A stretch of 64,000 bases of DNA from Methylohalomonas sp034521715 (GCA_034521715.1 JAXHLY010000013.1:124001-188000); one strand, 5' to 3'. Shown: positions 53,717-62,695, numbered from the stretch's first letter. Translations and numbers: made by a program. The notes: generated by a model not told the origin, from the sequence alone.

Positions 53717-54097
53717 TTAGACAAAGATTTCTCCCGCTGGTCGAAATGACAGGTCGGGCATTGACTGAATTTCTCCCGTTGGTCGAAATGACAGGCGTGG
53801 ACACGGCTAGGACGATTTCTCCCGCTGGTCGAAATGACAGCGTGGAGCATGCCTTAGATTTCTCCGCTGGTCGAGAATGACAGGATATCAGTCATGCCTG
53901 GTAACATGCCCAGCTGGTTGATAGGTCGGCGTAAGCAGGGATAGCCTTCCGTTGGTCGAAATGACTACTCAGGGCTGACATTATCCATGGTGGCATCGAT
54001 CGCTATGTCCTATCACGGCAAGAGCCGATCATATGGGTCGGTAGCAGCGAACAGGGATTTGACGAAGCCTTCCCGCCGTGCCGTTACAGCGGGATAA
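53717..54097. repeat. Cluster of TTTCTCCCGCTGGTCGAAAT half-elements
   Basis: Four to five copies of TTTCTCCCGYTGGTCGAAAT then GACAG, spaced 40-60 bp, degrading rightward (53725-53965). No gene seen. The right part (54000-54097) may hold the ruined 5' half of the HigB-like toxin. Confidence 0.65.
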
Positions 54098-54193
54098 TCG
54101 AAACTCCGGTATGAAACTCCGAAGCACGTTATGGAAAAGATAAAGCAGCGTCTGTCTGAAGCAAGCCGGATCTGGCAGGAAATGAATCAATGA
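54098..54193 (+). pseudogene. Remnant of HigB/RelE-type (Gp49-like) toxin
   Basis: The last ~30 codons of a plus-strand frame read RYETPKHVMEKIKQRLSEAS then RIWQEMNQ, the usual C-terminus of Gp49-like RelE/HigB toxins (K-x-T-P…I-x-x-A-x-x-R). A stop at 54095 and the repeat cluster replace the catalytic part. Its stop overlaps the antitoxin ATG (ATGA), the normal arrangement. Confidence 0.55.
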
Positions 54194-54519
54194 GCAAGAT
54201 TGATTATGAAAAAGGCAGTGGCAATGTATTCGCCGATCTCGGTTTCTCCGATTCCGGGCAGGAACTGCTGAAAGCCCGCCTGACATATGAAATATACAGT
54301 ATCATTGAAGAGCGCGGGCTCACCCAGCAGGAAGCGGCGCAGATTCTGGGTGTCAGCCAGTCTTATGTTTCCGATCTGAAACGGAACCGTGCCGGCCGGT
54401 TCTCGGTGGGCAAACTGTTCGAGTTTCTCAATGCACTGGATATGGATGTCGAGGTCACGTTGAAGAAACATCCTGCCCGATCAAAGTCCGCTGCCGGCAT
54501 CCGTGTTTCTACCAGTTGA
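54190..54519 (+). CDS. HigA-like XRE antitoxin
   Basis: 109 aa. GSGNVFADLGFSDSGQELLK is the typical start of this antitoxin group, followed by a helix-turn-helix (GLTQQEAAQILGVSQSYVSD LKRNRAGRFS, cited in part) and FLNALDMDVEVTL. It would neutralise the toxin and repress the operon. The toxin is only a remnant, so this is an orphan antitoxin, useful perhaps against incoming homologous toxins. Confidence 0.85.
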   Translation: MSKIDYEKGSGNVFADLGFSDSGQELLKARLTYEIYSIIEERGLTQQEAAQILGVSQSYVSDLKRNRAGRFSVGKLFEFLNALDMDVEVTLKKHPARSKSAAGIRVSTS

Positions 54520-54532
54520 TCGGGTGTATTAA

Positions 54533-54662
54533 CCAGGGATGCACTATTCCTGACGAGATTGCTTCGGCCTGATGGCCTCGCAATGACCCGGCTTTTTCTA
54601 ATGGATGCTGGTACCGGCTTACGACATGCCGGCGCATGCTTTAGCCGGCATGACCGGGGAGT
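54533..54662. repeat. Dispersed GAGATTGCTTCGG and CATGCTTTAGCC repeats
   Basis: GACGAGATTGCTTCGGCCTG…CGCAATGAC (like 25600 and 62110), then GGATGCTGGTACCGGC…CATGCTTTAGCCGGCATGAC. Confidence 0.6.
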
Positions 54663-54802
54663 TTTTTCTGCTCGTATCTGGGGCGGGCTTTTCCGTCTCC
54701 CGCTGTGGCGGTTTTCATGGAATAATGCGTCGACCTGAATAGCCGTATCTGGCTTGAGGATTAACATCCATGCCGCTATGGCGGCCTTCCCCGGAGTTTG
54801 CG

Positions 54803-56077
54803 ATGAAGCTGGAAAGTATTTGCGTGCATGGCGGTTACAGCCCGGACCCGACCACGAAGGCGGTCGCTGTGCCGATTTACCAGACCACTTCCTATGCCTT
54901 CGACAATACGCAACACGGCGCGGACCTGTTCGATCTCAAGGTCGAAGGGAACATCTACACGCGTATCATGAATCCGACCAACGCGGTCCTGGAACAGCGC
55001 GTGAGCGAACTGGAAGGTGGCATCGGCGGACTGGCGCTGGCCTCGGGTATGGCGGCGGTGACGTATTCCATACTCACCATCGCCGAGCAGGGCGATAACA
55101 TCGTCACGTCGAGTACGCTCTATGGCGGCACCTATAACCTGTTCGCGCATACCCTGCCGCAATACGGCATCGATGTGCGGTTCGCCGACTATCGTGATCC
55201 CGACGCTTTTAAAGCACTCATGGATGACAGGACCAAGGCTGTGTTCTGCGAGTCGGTGGGGAATCCGCTGGGCAATATCACGGATTTCGGTCGCCTGGCG
55301 GGTCTGGCCCATGAGCACGGCGTGCCGCTGATCGTCGACAATACAGTACCGTCGCCTTATCTGTGCCGGCCGTTCGAGCATGGCGCGGACATTGTCGTGC
55401 ATGCACTTACCAAGTATATCGGCGGCCACGGTAACAGCATCGGTGGCATCATCGTCGATTCCGGCCGCTTTCCCTGGGCCGACTATCCGCAGAAATTCCG
55501 CCGCCTGAATGAACCGGACGTGTCCTATCATGGTGTCGTCTATACCGAGGCACTGGGCGAGGCGGCCTATATCGGTCGTGCGCGCGTGGTGCCTCTGCGC
55601 AATATGGGCGCGCCGCTGTCGCCGTTCAACGCCTTTCTGTTTCTGCAGGGGCTGGAGACGCTGCCGATCCGCATGGATCGGATCTGCGACAATACGCTGC
55701 AGGTTGCCGAGTTCCTGGGCGGGCATCCGCAGGTGAAGTGGGTGAATTACGCCGGCCTGCCCGATCACCCGGATCGGCCGCTGGTGGATCGCTACATGAA
55801 CGGCAAGGCCTCCGGCATACTGACCTTTGGTATCGAAGGCGGGATGGAAGCCGGGGCGAAATTCATCGATGCGCTGCAGATGATCGTCCGGCTGGTGAAT
55901 ATCGGTGACGCCAAGTCGCTGGCCTGTCATCCGGCGAGCACCACACACCGCCAGCTGTCGGCAGAGGAACTGGAATCCGCGGGCGTGAGCGTTGACATGG
56001 TGCGGTTGTCCATCGGCATCGAGCATATCGACGATATCCTGGCCGACATCGAACGGGGACTGGCAGCCGCCCGCTAG
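54803..56077 (+). CDS. metY: O-acetylhomoserine aminocarboxypropyltransferase MetY
   Basis: A Cys/Met metabolism PLP enzyme: VPIYQTTSYAFDNTQHGADL, TRIMNPTNAVLEQRVSELEG, the phosphate-site SSTLYGGTYNLF and the PLP-lysine motif VHALTKYIGGHGNS. 424 aa from the ATG at 54803, which has CCGGAG upstream; an earlier ATG at 54770 adds a non-family N-terminus. It makes homocysteine from O-acetylhomoserine and sulfide (direct sulfhydrylation) or methionine from methanethiol. Confidence 0.93.
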   Translation: MKLESICVHGGYSPDPTTKAVAVPIYQTTSYAFDNTQHGADLFDLKVEGNIYTRIMNPTNAVLEQRVSELEGGIGGLALASGMAAVTYSILTIAEQGDNIVTSSTLYGGTYNLFAHTLPQYGIDVRFADYRDPDAFKALMDDRTKAVFCESVGNPLGNITDFGRLAGLAHEHGVPLIVDNTVPSPYLCRPFEHGADIVVHALTKYIGGHGNSIGGIIVDSGRFPWADYPQKFRRLNEPDVSYHGVVYTEALGEAAYIGRARVVPLRNMGAPLSPFNAFLFLQGLETLPIRMDRICDNTLQVAEFLGGHPQVKWVNYAGLPDHPDRPLVDRYMNGKASGILTFGIEGGMEAGAKFIDALQMIVRLVNIGDAKSLACHPASTTHRQLSAEELESAGVSVDMVRLSIGIEHIDDILADIERGLAAAR

Positions 56078-56083
56078 GGTCGG

Positions 56084-56121
56084 CCTGTTCCGGGGACAGT
56101 TTGCTGTTCCGGGGACAGTTT
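56084..56121. repeat. Two direct CTGTTCCGGGGACAGTTT repeats
   Basis: Eighteen-bp word twice, two bases apart, just after metY. The same word often flanks REP-associated transposase genes in gammaproteobacteria. The rest of the gap to 56374 shows no gene. Confidence 0.75.
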
Positions 56122-56374
56122 ACTGAATTGCCCTTTGACTCCTGAGCGCCAGCGTAATCCGACAGATTATTACCCGTGATACACAATAAGCAGGCATGGC
56201 GTGGCAAAATCCGGTCTTGACCAGCGCGGCGCCGAGCGCTATCCGGCCTCAAGCTGCCTGAATGTTGAAAACCGTCCTTCATTCGTCACGGCTTGAACAA
56301 GGCGATAACTTCCTGTCTTAACCCTTCGATTCTTCAGAAAAACCAATCATCATCACGGATGACTGGATGATGAA

Positions 56375-56956
56375 TCAGGCTGACTGCTCGGCCGGCTTTT
56401 CGTGACCAGTGAAATGCAGGGGCGTGCGGCAGCGGCGGCAGTAGTAACGCTGTTTGCCATGCTGCTGGCGATTGTGGCGGACGGTACTGAGTAATTGCGG
56501 ATCCGGGCAGGCGCAGTGATAGATGAAGCGCCGCTGGCGGCGCACCCTGACCTGGCTTATATCGTAATCATGGCAGCGCGTGGCGGGCTGGCCGAAGTGG
56601 GCCATGATCTGCCGCCAGTGCGTGCCGTGTCCCAGTGCCTTGCGGCCGTGGACCAGGACGGCCACGGCATGGGCGATTTCGTGGGCGACGGTGCGCCGGA
56701 TGGTGTCCGGGTTGTGGCGGGCGATCGGCAGGTTGAAACGGATCGCGACGGGTTCGGTTTTCCAGGGCCGCCTGGTGAATTGTACCTGGCCGGCGCTGGC
56801 GCCGGTCAGATCGAAGCGCACAGGCGGCGGGGTCCTGCATTTCAGCCTGGCCGGAAAGCGTTGCCGGGCCTGTTGCCAGCAGTCGTTGACGGCCGCCTCG
56901 ATACGGGCCTGGAGTTCGGCCGCCGGGATTGGTCTGTGCGCCGGGTGATCCATCAT
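56375..56956 (-). CDS. SprT-like zinc metalloprotease
   Basis: Zinc-site helix TVAHEIAHAVAVLVHG, with the third ligand region GHGTHWRQIMAHFG, and a C-terminal zinc ribbon (CACPDPQ…YYCRRCRTPLHFTG). 193 aa from the ATG pair at 56956. SprT/Spartan proteins act on DNA-protein crosslinks in other organisms; the bacterial role is unclear. Confidence 0.88.
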   Translation of the reverse strand: MMDHPAHRPIPAAELQARIEAAVNDCWQQARQRFPARLKCRTPPPVRFDLTGASAGQVQFTRRPWKTEPVAIRFNLPIARHNPDTIRRTVAHEIAHAVAVLVHGRKALGHGTHWRQIMAHFGQPATRCHDYDISQVRVRRQRRFIYHCACPDPQLLSTVRHNRQQHGKQRYYCRRCRTPLHFTGHEKPAEQSA

Positions 56957-57176
56957 ATAATGATTGTAACGGTTACCGGGTATGCTGTGTGGAATCATGC
57001 CGAAGCCGGCCGGCGATATGATACGGTGGGCCTGCAGCGTCAGGATTGCGGATGTTGAACGATCCGGCGCACTGTGTTTCCAATCGACAAGACTGTACAT
57101 GCTCGTGCCGGCAGCCGGTACTGCCGGATGCGATGACAAGCCCCAACCAGGCAATGATTGCCTGAAGGAGATCCGA

Positions 57177-57662
57177 ATGATGCAACTTGCCTCCCGGCAA
57201 ACGGGTTATCGACTGGCGCTGGCCGCGTTGCTCGGCCTGGCGTTCGCCATGCCGGCCCAGGCCGATAGTGACAAGGCCATGGAACTTGCCGAGGAACATA
57301 ACGCGGACTGGAACCGGCACTTCAACCACGGTGATGCCGGACCGCTGGCGGAGCTCTATGCCGAGGACGCACTGGTGTCGCCCGCCAATGGCGAGGTCAT
57401 CCGCGGCCGTGAAGCCATTCATGAACTGTTCAAGAGCTACATCGACGGTGGCCTGCACAATCACCGGCTGACGGTCGTACGGGCCGATGGCAGTGGTGAC
57501 TGGTTCTACGAGGTGGCGGAATGGCGTGCCACGGGCGCCCCGGAGCGCGGCGTGATGCCGCTTTACAAAGGTATCGTGACCATCATCTTCCGGCGCCAGG
57601 ACAACGGTGACTGGCTGATCCAGTCGCATACCTGGAACCAGGAGCCCGACTCGGCGACCTGA
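57177..57662 (+). CDS. Secreted NTF2-like (DUF4440-type) protein, 161 aa
   Basis: Signal peptide ending AFAMPAQADS, then the NTF2-like fold (ADWNRHFNHGDAGPLAELYA; EDALVSPANGEVIRGREAIH; IVTIIFRRQDNGDWLIQSHT). AAGGAG precedes the ATG at 57177. It has the same plan as the gene at 27747 but is clearly diverged and lacks the twin promoter element. Reaction unknown. Confidence 0.82.
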   Translation: MMQLASRQTGYRLALAALLGLAFAMPAQADSDKAMELAEEHNADWNRHFNHGDAGPLAELYAEDALVSPANGEVIRGREAIHELFKSYIDGGLHNHRLTVVRADGSGDWFYEVAEWRATGAPERGVMPLYKGIVTIIFRRQDNGDWLIQSHTWNQEPDSAT

Positions 57663-57705
57663 GTTCCCTGCGGCTGACGGCGGGAACCGGCCGGCTCCCG
57701 CCGGG

Positions 57706-58197
57706 CTATTCGATTTGGTAAATGAGGATATGCCGCGGATATGCCGGCCGCTTCTGAATCAGTAAATTCTGCAGTATGTTCATCAGCGTTTCCCGCGACA
57801 GCGTTTCGTAGTGCGTGCCCAGCAGCGGCATGGCCAGTGTCCTGATCCGGTATTTTTCGCAGTACTGAAGTATTGTAATGAGTGCCTGTTCGACCCAGGC
57901 TTCCAGGCAGATGGGTGACTGGTCGATGTCGTAGACGATGGCAATGAAGCGTTTGGGCGTGGAATGCCTGACGATGACGTTGCCCGGTGTTTCCTCGATC
58001 TGCTGTTCCATGCGCCTGAGCAGGGCCGGCAGGCTTTCCACCGTTTCCATGATCACGGGTGATTTGCCGAGCAGCAGGTTGGTGTCCTGTTCCTCGACAA
58101 CGGCATCGACTTCCAGCAGGGCGGGATCGAGATCCGTATAGCGGATGATCGTGTTGCCGGCTATGTGATCGGTAACGCTGTTATGTTTTGGCAGCAT
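57706..58197 (-). CDS. Macro-domain-like protein, 163 aa
   Basis: A V-D-A-V-V start, an alternating beta/alpha pattern and the late YRIRTLAMPLLGTHYETLSR stretch suggest a macro-like (ADP-ribose-binding) fold, but the glycine loops are poorly conserved and a substrate site cannot be shown. Soluble. A GGCGGGA/TCCCGCC hairpin at about 57679-57703 lies between it and the convergent NTF2-like gene. Confidence 0.5.
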   Translation of the reverse strand: MLPKHNSVTDHIAGNTIIRYTDLDPALLEVDAVVEEQDTNLLLGKSPVIMETVESLPALLRRMEQQIEETPGNVIVRHSTPKRFIAIVYDIDQSPICLEAWVEQALITILQYCEKYRIRTLAMPLLGTHYETLSRETLMNILQNLLIQKRPAYPRHILIYQIE

Positions 58198-58214
58198 GTT
58201 GATTGAACGCGCGG

Positions 58215-59048
58215 TCAGCCGGCGATCTGCTCGATAGTGGCTGCCGCGTCGGCATCAAGCCTGATCGCGAGCGCCTCAAGGTCGTCCGTCATATGTTGCG
58301 CATCCGTCGTGCCGGTCAGCGGGATCATGCCGACCTGGCGCGCAAAGGCGAACACGATCTGTTCCGGTGTGGCGTCGTGCGTGCCGGCGAGTTCGAGGAC
58401 CGTGGCGTCCTTGAGCATGAACGGGTTGGCGGTGAGCAGGGAGAAGCCCTGGTAGGCGATGTCGTGCTTCGCGCATACCTCGCGCACGTTGCGGTCCCAG
58501 CCGCTGCGGGCGAAACAGCGGTTCTGTACCGTCATCGGCGGCACCGTGGCGCCGCTGAGCAGATCGTAGAGATGCCCGGCCGCGATATTGCTGATACCGA
58601 TGCGCAGCGCGGTGCCGCGTTCCTGGATCGTTTCCAGCGCCGACCAGGCCTCCCAGTCCGCCTCGCTCATGCGCCGGGGATGGTATGGCCCGTGCAGCAG
58701 ATAGCTGTCCAGGTAGTCCGTGTTCAGGTGCTCGAGTGATGCCTGCAGCGACTGTTCCACCTGTTCGCCGATTGGCGCCTGCGGGTCATAGGGTATTTCG
58801 CTGCCGTGGCCGTCCAGCGGCGTGAACTTGGTTTGCAGGAACAGATCGCCGCGTTCCAGGCCCAGTTCGTTCATTGCCGCGGTGATGCCTTCACCGACGC
58901 CGGTTTCGCTGTAATGCTGGGGCTGGTTGGCGGTGTCGATGGCGCGGTAGCCGGCGGTGATCGCCTGGCGGGTCAGTGCGGCGCTGGCGTCCTTTTTCCA
59001 GGCAGTGCCGTAGAGGATGGCCGGCCAGGTATTGGATGCGGGGTTCAT
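58215..59048 (-). CDS. Aldo/keto reductase
   Basis: A TIM-barrel oxidoreductase of 277 aa: YGTAWKKDASAALTRQAITA, the GYRAIDTANQPQHYSETGVG motif with catalytic Asp/Tyr, the LFLQTKFTPLDG lysine strand, and the NADPH-binding VGMIPLTGTTDAQHMTDDLE. Uses NADPH to reduce aldehydes; substrate unknown. Confidence 0.9.
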   Translation of the reverse strand: MNPASNTWPAILYGTAWKKDASAALTRQAITAGYRAIDTANQPQHYSETGVGEGITAAMNELGLERGDLFLQTKFTPLDGHGSEIPYDPQAPIGEQVEQSLQASLEHLNTDYLDSYLLHGPYHPRRMSEADWEAWSALETIQERGTALRIGISNIAAGHLYDLLSGATVPPMTVQNRCFARSGWDRNVREVCAKHDIAYQGFSLLTANPFMLKDATVLELAGTHDATPEQIVFAFARQVGMIPLTGTTDAQHMTDDLEALAIRLDADAAATIEQIAG

Positions 59049-59355
59049 GGTCGTTCTCTTGCGGGTTTGGCCTTACAAGGATAGGAGAGATCCGGGGGGC
59101 ATGGGTTGTTTATTAAATCCCCATGTACGGCCGGAGACATCGGTAACACTTTAAACCGGAGACATGGGTTACACATTCAGACCGGGCCTATGATCCTGCC
59201 CGGCCGCGTATCCGGTATCCCCCGGCGGTATCCGCCGCAGGCGGGGGAAGGGATGAAGTGCGCTGCGGCTGTTGATTGCGCCCGATCCTTTCTCCCCCGT
59301 GAGAAGGGAGCAAGTGTGCCGCGTAAATTCAAGGAGACGCGCCGGACTGGAAAGC
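59049..59355. other. Intergenic, repeats only
   Basis: No gene seen. CCGGAGACATCGGTAACAC (59131-59149) and CCGGAGACATGGGTTACAC (59156-59174) form a direct repeat of a type seen near insertion sequences. Confidence 0.6.
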
Positions 59356-59393
59356 GTACTCAAAAAGAGTACAATAGTACTCAAATTGAGTAC
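59356..59393. promoter_or_regulatory. Two tandem operators before the MNT gene
   Basis: GTACTC-N5-GAGTAC at 59356-59372 and again at 59377-59393, 21 bp apart centre to centre (two helical turns), ending 13 bp before the start codon. Probably bound by the wHTH of the MNT protein. Confidence 0.75.
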
Positions 59394-59406
59394 GGATATT
59401 GCCTGC

Positions 59407-60015
59407 ATGACTGATCCGGTTGAAACGTTGCTGGGAGCCTATCGCCGGGAAATACTGGCCCTGCTTCTGCTGCGTCCCGACGAAAGTTTTTATGTCCGCG
59501 AGCTGGCGCGGATGACGGGTATCCCGGTGGGTTCAGTGAACCGGGAATTGAAACTGCTGACCGAGGCAGAACTGTTAATCCGCCGGCCGGCGGGAAACCA
59601 GGTGCGCTATCAGGCCAACCGCGCCAGCCCGATTTTCGAGGAACTGGCCAGCATATTCCGCAAGACCGTGGGCCTGGCGGGGGTTCTGCACCGGGCCTTA
59701 AAGCCACTGGGAAAGAAGGTCACGCTGGCATTTGTCTTTGGTTCCCTGGCCCGCGGCAAGGCAAGGCAGGGCAGTGATGTTGATCTCCTGGTGATCGGGG
59801 CAGCGGATTTCACCAGGGTCGTGAAGTGTCTGATGGGTATGCATGAGCGCCTGGGCAGGGAAATCAATCCGGTCGTCATGACTGCGGCGGCGTTCCGGAA
59901 AAAGTATCATGCGAAGGATCGCTTTGTTATACGGATCATGAAGGAACCGAAAATTTTTGTGACAGGGACGTCCGATGACCTTGAAAAACTTGTTGAAGAC
60001 CGGGCAACTGGTTGA
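59407..60015 (+). CDS. MNT-type nucleotidyltransferase with N-terminal winged helix
   Basis: Residues 10-75 form an ArsR-like wHTH (ESFYVRELARMTGIPVGSVN). The nucleotidyltransferase core follows, with FVFGSLARGKARQGSDVDLL (GS at 112-113, DxD at 124-126). In MNT-HEPN systems this protein AMPylates and silences the HEPN RNase. The ATG at 59407 has no strong ribosome site. It overlaps the HEPN gene by 41 bp. Confidence 0.87.
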   Translation: MTDPVETLLGAYRREILALLLLRPDESFYVRELARMTGIPVGSVNRELKLLTEAELLIRRPAGNQVRYQANRASPIFEELASIFRKTVGLAGVLHRALKPLGKKVTLAFVFGSLARGKARQGSDVDLLVIGAADFTRVVKCLMGMHERLGREINPVVMTAAAFRKKYHAKDRFVIRIMKEPKIFVTGTSDDLEKLVEDRATG

Positions 60016-60331
60016 GCATGAAATAGACGCTGGCGGAATCAGACAGCTTCTGGATGCCGCCCACCGCGGCGTTCAGGATGCCAAAGTAACTGCCATCAGT
60101 ACGGAAACCCGTTTCGACGCAGCCTATCGTGCCATCATGCAGGCCGCGACTGCGGCATTGTGGGCCAATGGTTACCGTACCTCTACCAGCAGCCTTTCAC
60201 GATTACCGGGACTGCTGCTTGTCCTTCTGGCCGCGAATGAGCCAGATGTGGCTGGCTGCATTCTCCTTGAAGGTGCTGTTGACGATGGCAATGGCGCCCG
60301 TTTTATTGACGGCGAGCTTGTTCATCAATAA
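59975..60331 (+). pseudogene. HEPN domain protein, C-terminally truncated
   Basis: The first ~73 residues (LLDAAHRGVQDAKVTAISTE; RFDAAYRAIMQAATAALWAN GYRTSTSS, cited in parts) match HEPN proteins paired with MNT. After about 60195 the frame runs into the antisense of the sialidase-like gene's 3' end, so the catalytic C-terminal half (R-x4-6-H) is lost. The partner MNT protein is intact. Confidence 0.7.
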
Positions 60332-61554
60332 CCCCTGGCGGCTGCCATTGATGCCGAGTCCGTGATCAACGGTGCCGGGAATTACCGACGGCGTGATGAA
60401 TGTGCTTCCGCCGTCGTTTGAATAATTCATGCCCAGTCCGCGCGAGCGGCCTTTCAGATCATCGGGAATCAGTTCCCATATTACGTACGGATTGCCGTCG
60501 CCATCCAGGTCCAGGGCCGGGAAGCCGGCGCCCGGCTTTGTTGTGACGCCGGGTCTGATATCACTTTTGCCTGGCTGAAGGTGGTGCCGTTGTCGTCCGA
60601 GCGGGTATAACGAATGCGATAGCGATGCGGCATGCCGGCACCGGCCGGGCTTTCGCCGTAGACAAGATGGATCCGGTCCCTGCCGTCGACGGCGAGTTTC
60701 GGGGCATCGGCGTGACCGCCGCCGGTATGAACGGTGCGGGGTTCGCTGAATGACCGGCCCTGATCTTTCGACATGGCGAAACGGATATCGGCCGCCGGGT
60801 CTTCGCCGACCGTCCAGGCGAGATAGACCGTGCCGTCGCCGCCGACCGCCAGCGCGGGACCGCGTGCGGGGACGCGGTCATTACCGGCGACGTGCACCGG
60901 TTCCGTGAAACTCTTGCCATGATTGCTGGAGCGGCTGATCCATAATCGCCCCTCGTATTCGGTCCAGGCGGCGTAGAGGTTGCCCGCCGGTCCCCGGGTC
61001 AGGTCCAGGCTGCCGTTGTGCCAGTGGATTTTTGTGAGACGGCCCTTGCCGTCACCGGCCTCGGTGTTCGAGAGATTGATTGGTTCGCCGAAGGTATTGC
61101 CGCCATCGGTCGAACGGGCGAAAAAGGCCTCGCCGCCGTGCGATCCGCCGGAAAAGACGATCTCCTGCCAGAGTATGTAGACATGTGCGGGATCGTCATC
61201 GGTGATCACCATCCTCGGCAGCCAGGAAAAGATGTCCGGGCTGCGGGAAACGTTGACCGGTTGATCGCATTGCTCGCCGTTGTCGAAACGCCGGAAGAAG
61301 ATGTCCTGTTGTTTCTGGTCGGCCCAGGCGACGGCAACCGTTCCGCGGTTGTTGATGGCGACGGTGGGGTCGTCGACATAATGGAATGCCGATTCATTCA
61401 TGCGCCAGGGGCCGACATGGGCATCGCCGCTGGCGATCCTGACGGCATCGTGCCAGGTGATGGCCGGCTCGTTCGCCCGCGCCGCTTCCGGTGCGGCGAG
61501 CAGCGCCAGGACGGGCAGGGCGATTGTATAAATGCTGTTGCGGTTGAATATCAT
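60203..61554 (-). CDS. Secreted sialidase/BNR-repeat-like beta-propeller, one frameshift
   Basis: Signal peptide (IYTIALPVLALLAAPEAARA), then BNR-like Asp-box motifs (ARSTDGGNTFGEP; SRSSNHGKSFTEP; AMSKDQGRSFSEP; TRSDDNGTTFSQA; NYSNDGGSTFITP). The frame is lost near 60553 (one C missing); the corrected reading continues VTTKPGAGFPALDLDGDGNP to the stop at 60203. Glycosidase activity is not assured; many such propellers are only binding proteins. Its 3' end adjoins the truncated HEPN gene, suggesting a deletion at this junction. Confidence 0.75.
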
Positions 61555-61591
61555 GCCGGTTGAGGCAGGGCGTTGATTGGTTTCGTTGCAG

Positions 61592-61969
61592 TCAGCCGGC
61601 GGGCTCGACGATCAGCGTCAGGCCGTCCGTGCCGGTAATGCGGATGCGTTGGCCCGGGCTGATCGTTTCGTTGTCATGGCTGCGCGCGTTCCAGAATTCG
61701 CCGTTCAGCCGGATCTGGCCTTCGGGCGTCAGCGCGGTAATGACTTTCGCCTGCCGGCCGACGAGTGCCCCGGGACCGATGGCGGGACCGGTTTCGAATC
61801 CCGGTTTGCAAAGCGGATACAGCGCGGCGTCTTTCAGTATCCAGCCCGCCATGATCAGTGCGGCTGTCCAGGCCGCTATCCAGTCATTGTAGGCGGCCCA
61901 CCACAGCAGCAATGCCAGGCACAGCCAGCCGGGCGTTTGTACCAGGATGTAGCGGGTCAGCGGGGTCAT
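61592..61969 (-). CDS. NfeD-like membrane protein
   Basis: Two membrane helices in the first ~55 residues, then a C-terminal OB-fold (GRQAKVITALTPEGQIRLNG; ISPGQRIRITGTDGLTLIVE) typical of NfeD C-terminal domains. 125 aa. NfeD proteins usually partner stomatin-like proteins; none is adjacent here. Confidence 0.82.
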   Translation of the reverse strand: MTPLTRYILVQTPGWLCLALLLWWAAYNDWIAAWTAALIMAGWILKDAALYPLCKPGFETGPAIGPGALVGRQAKVITALTPEGQIRLNGEFWNARSHDNETISPGQRIRITGTDGLTLIVEPAG

Positions 61970-62167
61970 GGCTTGTTAATAATAGACAATGCTGTGGAGT
62001 GGCGGATTGCTGTTGGTTCTGTAAACAGTATTGCCGGAAACCGGTTTGACCGGATACCGGTACTGGCTTACTGCACGCCAGCACATGCTTGCGCCGTATT
62101 GCCTGTGTTCACCGGATTGCTCCGGCGCTGTGCGCCTCGCAATGACGTCTTGACCGGCTATCGGTGC

Positions 62168-62539
62168 TCAGTCCTGCTGCTTTAGTAAATCCTTGAGACC
62201 TTCGAAGGGACGGTAGGTTGCCGTTTTTTCCTTGCTGTCACTGGCGAGTTCGCCGGCCTGGTGGTCGAGCTGGCGCGAGTGTTCGTTATCGTGGCAGTAA
62301 ATACACAGCAGTTCCCAGTTGCTGCCGTCCGGCGGGTTGTAGTCGTGGTCGTGGTTGCGGTGATGGACGGTGAGTTCCCTGACGTTTTCGCGGGTGAATT
62401 CACGACCGCAGCGGCCGCAGACCCAGGGATACATTTTCAGCGCCTGTTCGCGATAGCCGTGGCCGCGGGCCTCGGCCTGGCGGCGGGATTCGGCGACCAG
62501 TTTGTCGAGCTTGTTGCTGTTGGATTTGTGTGCGGGCAT
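62168..62539 (-). CDS. yajD: HNH nuclease YajD
   Basis: Zinc Cys pairs (VCGRCGREF; LLCIYCHDNEH) around ELTVHHRNHDHDYNPPDGSN identify YajD. 123 aa, as in E. coli. A core-genome HNH protein, unrelated to the island nucleases. Confidence 0.92.
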   Translation of the reverse strand: MPAHKSNSNKLDKLVAESRRQAEARGHGYREQALKMYPWVCGRCGREFTRENVRELTVHHRNHDHDYNPPDGSNWELLCIYCHDNEHSRQLDHQAGELASDSKEKTATYRPFEGLKDLLKQQD

Positions 62540-62639
62540 GGCGTTACATCGTTGACTGCCAGTTATAAATATAGTGGCCTGGATGGGAAAGCGCTATGGT
62601 TATCTCGCCTATTGTTGCTTACCGCAAGACAAAGTGCTT

Positions 62640-62695
62640 TGTGGGAGCGGACTGTGTCCGCGATTGAATGATTCGCCGATATGATCGGCTCCCAC
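62640..62695. repeat. REP-like element
   Basis: TGTGGGAGCGGACTGTGTCC…CGCCGATATGATCGGCTCCCAC. Confidence 0.85.

Noticed and set aside
53717..53965. CRISPR-like regular repeats
   Set aside because: Repeats are degenerate half-copies of the TCATTTCGA element with uneven spacing.
54776..56026. 416-codon minus-strand frame
   Set aside because: Antisense of metY; no family features.
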